Source: Progne subis subis
Lineage: Eukaryota; Chordata; Aves; Passeriformes; Hirundinidae
Direction of reading: 5' to 3'
NCBI GenBank assembly: GCA_022316685.1
Contig: JAKJHU010000155.1
Coordinates: 496,001 to 560,000 of the forward strand
Length of the DNA: 64,000 nt
Positions 10,601 through 18,990 of this stretch are shown piece after piece. Under the pieces are notes generated by a model that did not search any database, had not been told where the DNA came from, and saw only the letters and a list, made by a program, of their open reading frames with translations. Both the position numbers and the translations under genes were made by a program. Each line of letters starts with the position of its first letter. The first letter of the stretch is position 1.

Positions 10601-12020
10601 TTTGCTGATGAAGTAAATGTCAAAGAAGGGATGTATTCTGGACTGTGACAAGCTGGGTTCTTACTGGGAAGCCCTAGAAGGGGAGAAACAAGGAAAAGTA
10701 TATGGAGATTCTTAGTTTGCCCCTCTGTTCAATCAGCTTAATTGAGCTCAGATAAAATACCTGAAGTGGTGCAGAGCCTGTAGCGGGACAAAGGGCCTTG
10801 GCTGCCTGCTCTCCATCTGAACCAGCCTCTCCTCTGGACACCTGTTCATGTTTCAATTGACTCAATACCAGTTGATTGTTAGCAGGGGGACCTGGGAGGA
10901 TTTTTGATTTCCTTACTTTTTAAAAATCTTTTATAATTTCCCCTGTGCTTAGTACATGGTTCCACAAGGGCTCTGTGAGTTTTTTTCAAAAGAAACCTAC
11001 CAGTTTCTCAAGACCAATTATAAAGTGTGAGAACATCCTAATGAGAGAGAAAGGAATGAATGGCTTTGGGTGACTGAAGCTGTCAATACTTTACAGGTGA
11101 AAGGAAATGAGAGGATCATTGCTGGTCGGTAACTACTACTTATATTTACAGGCTCTGGTGAGATTATACCTCAAGTGCACTGGGGAGGGCAGGGCCAACA
11201 CTGCCTGCATTCTTGTGCGCTATTGTAACAGGAAAAAAAAAAAAATCTCACAAGCTCGAGTAAGAAACAAACATTGGTTACAACACACAAAGCTGTTTAG
11301 TTCCCTGAACTTCAGAGTGGGAATCGCACAACTCTGGTTGGATTTGCCTTCGCACCCGCTGCGAGGGCAGCGCTGAGACGGGTCCGATCCGTGCCTCGAG
11401 GCCAGACTCAGCACAGAGCCTGCGCTTGGGTCCTTCTTCTTCTTCCTGCAGTGGAACGGGCTAAGGAAGGAAAATACTCGGAGACGAGTCCCGGCGCCGG
11501 CGTTTCCCTCCCCGAGGAGCCACCCGCAGCCCTGGCCCGCGCGGCGGCCCGGTTCCCGGAGCGGGGGGCGGCACTGACCTCCTGCCGCCGGTACGTGTCG
11601 CTGAGGAAGTCGCGGTAGCGCCGCCGCAGGGCCTGGCCCAGCTCCCACTGCTGCCGCATCCCCACCTGCAACGGCACCGGGCGTCACCGGCGGTCCGGAC
11701 CCCGGCCCGGCCCCGCCGCCCGCCCCGCCTCGCTGCGCTCGCACCTGCGTGAGCTGCCCGAATCCCTGCGGCCAGGCGCTCTCCTGGTACGGGTCCCGCG
11801 GGAAGGCCTTGATGGGCGAGCGGTCTCCGTGCCGGTACACCTGCGGGCGGCACCGCGTCAGCCCGGCCCGGCCATCCCGGCCCGGCCAGGCCCGGCTCCC
11901 CCCGCGTCCCCCCGTCCCCCTCACCAGCGTCACGAAGCGGAGGCTGCGGGCCCGGGCGGACGGCGGCTGCAGGCACAGCGCCAGGAGCAGCAGGACGGCG
12001 CCGGCCCGCCCGCCCGCCAT
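4514..12020 (-). CDS. ACP2: ACP2, lysosomal acid phosphatase 2 (complete, 11 coding exons)
   Basis: A histidine acid phosphatase that removes phosphate from monoesters in lysosomes. It is made as a type I membrane precursor. The eleven exons join to 1263 nt, 420 residues plus stop (human about 423). Residues 1-25 form a signal peptide with a leucine-rich core, followed by SLRFVTL. The catalytic RHGDRSP motif is at 35-41 and the second catalytic motif HDTT at 282-285. N-glycosylation sequons include NIS, NKT, NIS, NLT, NVS, NFS and NES. One membrane helix spans about 378-400. The cytosolic tail keeps PPGYRHV (406-412), the tyrosine-based signal for endocytosis and lysosomal delivery in this family. 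The start ATG sits in GCGCCATGG, a strong context. The gene is divergent from NR1H3 and convergent with DDB2. No broken motif is seen. Confidence 0.97.
4733..4908 (-). CDS. ACP2: ACP2 exon 10
   Basis: 176 nt, residues 317-375. It carries sequons NFS and NES, a cysteine pair in GCQHKCPL, then [10 protein letters not shown]. This is the end of the luminal domain. Confidence 0.94.
5125..5231 (-). CDS. ACP2: ACP2 exon 9: catalytic HD motif
   Basis: 107 nt, residues 282-316 plus two bases. It opens with [16 protein letters not shown]; the His-Asp pair holds the proton-donor aspartate of the family. It ends FELYQEDD before a GTGAGG donor. Confidence 0.95.
5845..5933 (-). CDS. ACP2: ACP2 exon 8
   Basis: 89 nt completing Gly252 and coding [17 protein letters not shown] and LLVYSA (252-281), with sequons NLT and NVS. 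It ends just before the catalytic HD dipeptide, which begins the next exon. Confidence 0.94.
6009..6141 (-). CDS. ACP2: ACP2 exon 7
   Basis: 133 nt covering residues 208-251 plus one base. It reads [20 protein letters not shown], then [15 protein letters not shown]. The phase-1 end joins exon 8 through a split glycine codon. Confidence 0.94.
6142..8387 (-). other. ACP2: ACP2 intron 6
   Basis: 2.2 kb intron between exons 6 and 7. A/T-rich unique sequence; no exon, RNA gene or recognisable transposon seen. Confidence 0.6.
8388..8477 (-). CDS. ACP2: ACP2 exon 6
   Basis: 30 codons, residues 178-207, reading [11 protein letters not shown], sequon NIS, then [12 protein letters not shown]. Flanked by CTACAG and GTAAGT. 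Confidence 0.94.
8630..8728 (-). CDS. ACP2: ACP2 exon 5
   Basis: 33 codons, residues 145-177, reading [20 protein letters not shown] and ending with the sequon NKT and KENW. Flanked by CCCAG and GTAAGT. Confidence 0.93.
9057..9209 (-). CDS. ACP2: ACP2 exon 4
   Basis: 51 codons, residues 94-144, reading [20 protein letters not shown], then a glycosylation sequon in [15 protein letters not shown]. The RSTD.DRTLMSA segment contains the conserved phosphate-binding arginine. GTAAGT donor. Confidence 0.95.
9210..11578 (-). other. ACP2: ACP2 intron 3
   Basis: 2.4 kb intron. It contains a T13 run at 10010-10022, a short TA-rich stretch at about 10040-10063 and a palindromic TCACGTGA at 10072-10079. 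Its 5' end (about 11340-11578) is part of the ACP2 CpG island. Confidence 0.6.
11579..11665 (-). CDS. ACP2: ACP2 exon 3
   Basis: 29 codons, residues 65-93, reading [20 protein letters not shown] and ending RRQE before a GTCAGT donor. The [13 protein letters not shown] helix is typical of lysosomal and prostatic acid phosphatases. Confidence 0.94.
11745..11840 (-). CDS. ACP2: ACP2 exon 2: catalytic RHGDRSP
   Basis: 32 codons, residues 33-64, reading [11 protein letters not shown] and ending [10 protein letters not shown]. It carries the nucleophilic histidine of the family (His36) and flanking arginines. Flanked by CAG and a GTGCGA donor. The introns on both sides are under 90 nt. Confidence 0.95.
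11925..12020 (-). CDS. ACP2: ACP2 exon 1: signal peptide
   Basis: 32 codons from the ATG at 12020-12018 to a GTGAGG donor. It codes [18 protein letters not shown], a hydrophobic signal sequence, then ARSLRFVTL, the first strand of the mature phosphatase. Confidence 0.95.
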
Positions 12021-12350
12021 GGCGCTCGCACAGCGCCCGGAACAGAGCGCCGCCGGCCGTGGGCCCGCGCGGACGCGGTTTCGCAGTGCACAGCCCCGGC
12101 CGCGCTCCCGGCGCTGCGCCCGCCTCCGAGGAGGAGGATCCGGGCGGCGGGACAGCCCCGCTCGGCGCCCGGAGCAGCCGCCTGGGGCCCGCCGGGCTGG
12201 CGGCGCTGACCTCCGCTGTAAGCCCCGCGGAGGCGCTCGGTAGGAGCGGGGGGGAGCGAGGGCGCGGCGGTGTCACTCCCGCCGCAGCTTCGCTCTGGGA
12301 CACGAGGTGTCACAGCGTTCTGACGCTGTCCGTGCGCTCCTGGGTAAACT

Positions 12351-13149
12351 CGTGGGCACAAGTAGGGCAGGCGGCCTGGCACGCACAGCGCGGCAGCCGG
12401 GGATCGCTAATGGCCACATCCCTCGGGTCAGCCTGAGGATGCGCGTGTGGAATGGAAAGCTGCTGCTGCTCCTGCCTCTTGGCAAAGAGGCTACCCAGCG
12501 TTGGCGGGTTTTGCCCAGTTTTGGTTGTTCTTTATGAAACTTGGTTGAATTAGACGAATGTGAGACGAAACCCAGCTTCTGCTGCCGCCTGTGCATCCGC
12601 TGGATCGTTGGCCGAGGACCTCGTAGGTGTCGTGTAAAGGGAAAAATCATAGGCAATTAAAGGAATTTTGTGCTGCTTAGTGTTTATCTCCACGCGAAAG
12701 TGCATGGAGGGACGGTGAATGAGGATCACCGCTTTCTCTTTTTTTAAAAGAAAAGAATGAAACACGGCTCTCACGTTTGCAAAGTAGTCTTGGAGTCATG
12801 AAGCACAGCGGCTCATAACCCAGCTCTTTTGTACCTGTTTATTTGCTTAAAGCTTTCCGTCGGTCGCAGCGTTAGAAAGTTGTGTTAAAGGTCTTAATAA
12901 GAGTACCAAATTGTTTGTGAAGCGCAGGGGTTATTTCGGGACAGGATTGGTGCAATACACGAGGCTCAGCTGGACGGAATGTTTAATTTGCTCATGCTCG
13001 AATGCTTAGTGAATTTAAACTAAATTCTGTTTCCTATCTCTAGGACAGCACGAAGCCGCGTTCTTTTTTTTCTTTGTTTACCGATACCGCACCACCGAGG
13101 AGGTTCTTGGCGAGTGCTGGAAGGAAAAGGTTCTCTGCGGAAGGGGAAC
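12351..13149. other. Spacer between the ACP2 and NR1H3 CpG islands
   Basis: About 0.8 kb of ordinary base composition between two CpG islands in the head-to-head ACP2/NR1H3 interval. No coding exon recognised. Confidence 0.5.
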
Positions 13150-14010
13150 ACGCGCGCTGTTCCTGCGGCACCTGCTTTGGGATTGTTCCGTTGTCGCTGC
13201 CGGTTCAGCTCCGCTGCTGCGGGCTGAGCGGAGTGCGGGCGGGCGGCAGAGGCTCGGCAAGGCCGGCGGGCGCGGCGCGGGACGGGACGGGGCTGCAGGC
13301 ACGGGTGACTCGCGGGCCGTGGGACCGCACGGGGCCCCGGAGCCTTCGCGTCCCGAGGGACCCGCGGGGGCGGAGCGGGGCGGGCGGCGCCTGCACGTGA
13401 CCCGGGCCCGCGTGACATCACGGCAGCTCCGCCGCGGCGCCGGGAACAACGCCGGGAAGAGCGCCGGGAAGCAGCGCCGGGCCGGGCCGCCCTTCCCTTC
13501 CCCTCCCCTCCCCTCCCGCCTGCCCGCGGCTCGGCCACCTGCGCCACGGGGGGCGGCGGCCGCGCATCGCCGGGAGCCGCGGCCCGCGCCGGTAACTTTT
13601 CGCTCGGGCTCCGGCCGTGGGGGCGGCGGCGCCTCCTTCTCGCCGCCCGCGGGGCCGTGACTCACGGCGGGGGACGGGGACGGGGACGGGACGCGCTGCC
13701 CCGCGGCCTGCGCCGGCCCGAGCGCCGTGGCGTTCCCTGCTCCCCGGAGCCGGCGGCGCAGCGCCGCCCGCCCGGGTCGTGCTGCCCGCCGGGTCGGGCC
13801 GAGCCGGGCGGCGTTGGAAGGTGCTGGAAGGAAGAGGGACGGCGGCGGCCCGTCCCACTGAGGCGCCCGGCAGGGTGCGGGCCGGGCCGGAGGCGTCCTC
13901 CGAGCGGGGCCCGGCGGACGGGAGGGAAGGGGTCACTCGCTCGGCCTGCGTCCGGAGCCCGGCGCCGGCCGGGATGCGCGGTGTCTGCCGGCGGGGACTG
14001 CGCCGTCGCG
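13150..14010 (+). promoter_or_regulatory. CpG island, probable NR1H3 promoter and noncoding first exon
   Basis: About 850 bp of very G+C-rich sequence, 1.1-2 kb upstream of the ACP2 start. Its place and the known head-to-head ACP2-NR1H3 arrangement suggest the NR1H3 promoter. Visible sites include an E-box CACGTG (13394-13399), a CRE-like TGACATCA (13413-13420), four copies of a GCGCCGGGAA-like unit (13437-13480), a C/T-rich run (13496-13518) and a palindromic AP-1-like site GCCGTGACTCACGGC (13654-13668). GCCG|GTAACT at 13591/13592 is one possible first-exon donor. No transcription start is directly visible. Confidence 0.6.
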
Positions 14011-14904
14011 ATCTCGGAGAGTCTCTTTGCTGAGAGGGTCGGAGGCGTCTGGAGAGCGGTGTCCGTTTCTCGTGGCTGTTGTCGTGTATCTGGAGAGCCC
14101 GGGTGTCTGTCTGCTGTCTCCCGAGGTGCTCTCAGGAGATGTTTACTTGCTTTGTGGTAACTTGTTAGCTTTCCTCTCTACTCAACTTGAAGTTCTCTGT
14201 GTCATTCACCTGTTGCGTCCTATCAACCCAGGTCGTGAGTTTTCTAGGACAGAAACTTGTCCGTACGCTTGTCAGTTTGCACGGCGCTGTTAAAAGGTAA
14301 CTTCGTTTATGTTGGTGGTTACTCTGCATTGTCCCGTTTCACTGACGCTTATAGTGCTAAGGTCCACAAGTCTGTCAAGACAGGGTTTTGTTATGGGCTG
14401 GAAGCAAGCCTTGGATGAAAGAGAAATGCCCTGTCTCCTGAAACTTCCTTCCCTTCTCTTTCCTAAAGGGACAGCTGGGCCCTTCCCTGCAAGGCTTTTT
14501 TGAGGGAGTCTCCAGCACTGAGTCACGTTTCTGACTAACAGTTTGGATCACTGTGTGTCAGTTTCTGGCCATGACTGCAGGTTATGTTTGTCTGTAGGGA
14601 AGAGTCCTCTCGGATCTGCTTCTTGTTCCAAGGTTCATGGCGTTGATCTGCTGTTCCTGGATGTCAGAGAGAAGGCTGTACCTGAGGACAGACAAAAGAA
14701 AACAGCAAACCTGGCTTTTATTTCCTTTACTGAGTGGTGGGCTTGATTTTTTATTTGAGTCTGAATCAAGACATAACCCCCTTTCTGGGGTAGAAAAACA
14801 TTCCTTATGTTTTAATTATAGAAACAAAAACTTTTTGAAAGCTTCAGCCAGTTGCTGCTGAGCTCTACCCTTCTATCATTTGGGCTGTGGAAAGAGGGTA
14901 TTGG

Positions 14905-14920
14905 ACGTGCACGTGCACGT
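14905..14920. promoter_or_regulatory. 16-bp palindrome ACGTGCACGTGCACGT
   Basis: A perfect 16-bp palindrome with a central CACGTG and overlapping ACGTG cores on both strands, the core of hypoxia-response and bHLH sites. It lies about 0.9 kb downstream of the NR1H3 CpG island. Function is inferred only. Confidence 0.4.
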
Positions 14921-15332
14921 TGTGGAGGTTGGTCTTGCTGCTCTTCTTTGCCACCTCGCCTGTGGCATGTTCACCAGAAGATACTGCTGCCACAAGACTT
15001 GTGCGGGCAGACTGACTGTGTCTTCCTGGTGTGACCCTTTTTTGAAATCTAGCACTTGCAGTGATGCTTCGTTCTCATACATGAATGTGCCCGTGCATCC
15101 TTTTTCATACAGGAAGGCCAGCTTTTGCAGGAGAAAAACCAGGGTAAAAATATTTAACAACTTTCTCCCAGACCCCCAAAATAAAAGATGGAGGAAATCT
15201 AAAACAAGCCTGAGGGAGGACAGAAAATGGGTCATTGTAGAGCTGCATGGGAGTTCTGTAGCTGCCAGAGGAAACTTGCAGCTACTTGTGTTGTGAAGGG
15301 ATGCAGGGAGAACTACCACAGCAGGGACTGTC

Positions 15333-15349
15333 TATATATATATATATAA
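15333..15349. repeat. Short (TA)n microsatellite
   Basis: About eight alternating TA units in the NR1H3 first intron. No other feature attached. Confidence 0.7.
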
Positions 15350-16144
15350 ATTGCCTAATCTAAAAAAATAGGGACAGGAAACTTTATCACAGAATCGGTG
15401 TGTTCTGGCAGTGTGCCTGGGGTTGCTGTCGCTTGCTGTTTCCAGTTACTGCTGCTGCAGCTCCCTGTGCCGTGTCAGCATGTTTCCCTTACCAGCTGGC
15501 TGTGCAGGGAGGCAGGGGAGGCCATGCAGGATGGGCCTGCAGCCGTACAAATACAGAGCAGGAGTTTGCTGCCTTGTCCCTGTCTTATACCTGCAGGAAG
15601 AGTCGTGTTTCCAGTGTGTTAAAGTGCATTTGATTGCTATGACTTTCTTTTCCTTTCTCTCAGATTAGTCCTCGCAACTCTGCGTGCTTGTTCTGAAGTA
15701 AACAGTGGGATTAATATTTTGCTGTCATTGAATGTTAGATCAAGTGGTGATGGTCTTGCATCTGAGAAGTATGTCTCTTGTAATTAGGTCTGGCCAGTGA
15801 CTGTATGGCTGTCAAGACTGACAGTTTTCAAATTTTCAAGTTTTGAATTTAAAGGTCTTAAACTGTTGCTGTTTTTCAGAAGTTGTGATCCCATCTGCCC
15901 AGGGAAGAGTGTAGAATGTAATGTGCTTTTTCTTGGGTGCATTGAAGGATGATCCTGCTTTCTGCTCTGGAAGCAGCTGCGGTGGAAGTCTCATTGTTGC
16001 AGATGTGTGGGTCTTTGCATGTTGAATAGGAAAGCTTATCAGATTGCTTGTCACTCTCCCTCTTTTCCCTCCCCCACCAAGTAATGAGATTGGCACACCT
16101 GACAGCCTTGGAGAAAAGTCAGTCTTCCCGAACTGTCTTAGGTG

Positions 16145-16220
16145 TTCGTGCCTGTGATGGTGGGGGTTGAACCCGCTCGATTTTTTAAGTCCATTTGAAA
16201 CCATTTTATGATTCTATACA
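16145..16220 (+). repeat. CR1 LINE 3' end fragment
   Basis: The run GTGATGGTGGGGGTTGAACC, then a degraded 'ttaagtcc..' stretch and ATTTTATGATTCTAT, follows the order of the CR1 3' terminus, which ends in ATTCTATGATTCTATGA-like repeats. Plus orientation, old and diverged. The 5' boundary is uncertain. Confidence 0.55.
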
Positions 16221-18299
16221 AAGATACCTTGTTTCACTGGGTGAGAGCATTCTGCTGATCTTCAGCGGGATGCATTAACTCGTTTTCCTCACAGCATAAA
16301 ACTCAGGAAGGCAGAGTCACATTCTCTTTTCTGGAAACTGTCGATGTGAAGGAACTTCATCTTAGGAGGGAATTCAGGCGTGTGCTTCCTTCTGATAGGT
16401 ACAGGTCTCTATTAAGGCTATAAACAGGCTGATCATACTTCTGCTACTATACACGTACCATGTTTGACTTAGCATTTTCATTGTAGTTACTTGTAGGTTT
16501 GAGAGATGTGTATAATATTGTTAAATGAAAAGAGGCTCTCCGTGGTCAGTCAGACCTTAAAAGTATACCACTTAGAAATGGTACAATGGCTCCCTTTAGC
16601 ATTCCTGTGTCAGTTTTGTTCTGTGACTTCCTGCTTGTGACCAAATAACTTTTTTTTCCATATTTGGAACATAGACAAATTCCTTTCTTGTGTTCCCACT
16701 GAAAGGGAGACACCTCTAAAGCTAGTGTAACTTGTACTTTTAGATCTGCAGATCTCAAAAACAGATTTCCTGTAAAGCAAAATTACTTGCTTTGTGGAGT
16801 GTTAAAAAGAAAATGTTAAGGTTATTTACATAATTTTGGTGTAATACTATAAATCACTTCGAAGTATACACTGTCAAGCTCTTAACAGTCTTATTTGGGG
16901 AGGACAAAGGTTAACTGAGGTAGTGCACAGAGGAGAGCAGAGCATTGCAGGCCTTCCTAATAGGTATAAGAAGGGAAAAAAAATAAATGTTTATTAAGTG
17001 GGAAGTCAGTAAAGAAATGAAGAGAAAATGTTAGAGAATGAGAACTCTAATTCTTGTTTTGAGTAGACCCAAACTACTGCCTGTAAGAATTGAGTAGGAG
17101 AACTATCTTGTGGGATGTGAGAATTGAAGCAATTTAAAAGCTATGTTGCAGTCAGGTTATATTGTGTACTCATAGAAACCTCTCTGAGATGTAAATAAGA
17201 TGTTAGGTGAGTATCAGACTTCTTGCTAAAGCACATGACTGACAAGAGAGTAGGTGTCTCCTGGCATAAAAGGCTTTCTAGTTTGTTTTAAGATTTAAAA
17301 AATATTGGCAAATATACTCATAAAATTTCTTGAAACCAAGAGGGCATGGAAGTCTATCCGTTCTCTCTTCCTCCAGGGAGCAGGGCAGTGTTGGCCCACT
17401 GGTCCTGCTGCAGTTAAGAGGCAAACAAGGTTGATTGGTTTAAATCAAGGCTTCCCCTGTGCTGATAGAAATCATGATTAATGGCCGTGATTTAAATAAT
17501 TAATTTAAAATCTGTTTTGCATTTGATAATTTCTTAAAAGGCAGCTTTAGTCTAATCAGTTAGGCTCATCTATTACTGCTTCTCACCAAACAGGATGATA
17601 TAGTGTATCTGCGTACATCTGTTTATGCTATTATATCACAGTAAATGTTTACATTACAAAATGGTCAGTTGTAATTACTGGGAGAATTTCTTTCCTCATG
17701 ACTTGTACAAAACTGCATTTGAATGAACAGGTTAAATCAAATACGCACTTTTTAATAATTATACTATAATCACACAAATCATGCACTGGATACATAAGAG
17801 AAAATATGCTTGCTGGAGTGTGCTATTAAATAACTGATTCTATCAGGACAGTGTTACTTGTATTAAGCAGAATGAACTGGTTGGTTTTGGTAATTGTCTC
17901 TTTCCAGATCTTAATATGAGCATAACTCATCATTCCTTGGCTTGTTTTCACTTGGAGATTGTAAGAGAGAGGTACCTCCCACCCATTTTATGCTGCCTCC
18001 ACCAGCTTTCAGTGAACTAAACTAATTTAATAAGTGAATTGAAGAAACTATTTTTTCTGCATTTTAAGAAAGAATTGTTTTGTACTGACTCTGTGGACTT
18101 GGTGACTTTTTCGAGTTTAGGAATTAGACCTTTTAAACATTTTCCAGTAGCCTTGTCCTGCTTGAATAAGGCCTGCGTGTGTTTAAATGGTTGGTTTAGA
18201 ATTCATCAGAAATTGTCATTAACTTAGAAAATAAATGAACAAGTGTAATCTTGAAAACGGTGTAAAACCCATTTAAAGGACAATGTTTGGTATTTAAGT

Positions 18300-18710
18300 A
18301 GTCTCATCTAGAGCTCTTCTGAAATGACGGTGAACAGGTAAGCTTCTGTAACAGCTCCATAGTATGTCTTGGTTGCCACGGGCTCACGTGCAGAAATGTG
18401 CCAGCAGTCCCCGAAGGACTCGGCTTGCCTTGCCGGAGATTGTTGCTGGAGGATTTCACAGACAGAGGTGCACACGCGGTGGCTTTTTGCACATCTGCCG
18501 CAGAAACTCACGTGCAGCTTTGTGTGGGCACACGAACCTGCGCTGGAACGGCCTTCGGGAATTGCTGTGGTGGCGCATGCCTTGACATGCAGGCACACAT
18601 GCACGCTCCGAGTCCTGTGGGCAGCCCTCAGCGGCGTGCGTTGGCTTGCATGAGAAGTGCCACCGAGGCAGGGCGGCTCAGCTCAGCCAGCTGCAAGCTC
18701 CAAGAGTAGA
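18300..18710. other. CpG-bearing patch in the NR1H3 intron with two E-boxes
   Basis: A stretch of raised G+C with many CpG and CA/TG dinucleotides inside an A/T-rich intron. CTCACGTGCAG occurs twice (18383-18393 and 18507-18517), each with a CACGTG E-box. It could be a decayed CpG island, an enhancer or an unrecognised repeat. Its open frames match nothing I know. Confidence 0.35.
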
Positions 18711-18962
18711 AGGAAAAGCTGTCACCCAACCCTTGAACATCAACTTCGTGTTTCCCACCTTTGGCCATTGTGTGCAGGAAAGGGGTAATATGCTGATTTC
18801 TGTGACAGAGCTAGGAAGAAGTTCAAAAGATGGCTTTTGTGTTTACAGCTGGTGAGATGGACATGCTCAGGCATCTGCATGTCTGGACAGGAAGCCTTAG
18901 GTAAGGATATGATTTAAGATACATATAGCACGTGGACAGGCAAGGTTGCACTAATGCACGTT

Positions 18963-18990
18963 TAAGGAAGGTGTCAGAACACCTTCCTTA
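18963..18990. repeat. Perfect 12-bp inverted repeat, 4-nt loop
   Basis: TAAGGAAGGTGT, loop CAGA, ACACCTTCCTTA. It can form a stable hairpin. It lies in the NR1H3 intron with no feature attached. Confidence 0.6.

Larger units (their letters stand above)
11340..12350 (-). promoter_or_regulatory. CpG-island promoter of ACP2
   Basis: About 1 kb of G+C-rich, CpG-dense sequence covering ACP2 exons 1-3 and 300 bp upstream of its ATG, in clear contrast to the A/T-rich flanks. No TATA box is evident at a useful distance. This is the usual housekeeping promoter layout; the transcription start itself cannot be read from sequence. Confidence 0.75.

Noticed and set aside
11220..12303. Long minus-strand ORFs of 266 and 280 codons over the ACP2 start
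   Set aside because: The 266-codon frame is ACP2 exons 1 and 2 read through small introns; the other is a shifted frame in the same CpG island.
13020..14160. Multiple ORFs of 100-195 codons on both strands
   Set aside because: Composition artefacts of the NR1H3 CpG island; arginine/proline-rich and mutually overlapping.
18321..18334. ATGACGGTGAACAG before a consensus GTAAGC donor
   Set aside because: It could look like a small NR1H3 5' exon, but splicing to 30025 or 33080 would not continue the receptor frame, and no acceptor or conservation can be shown.
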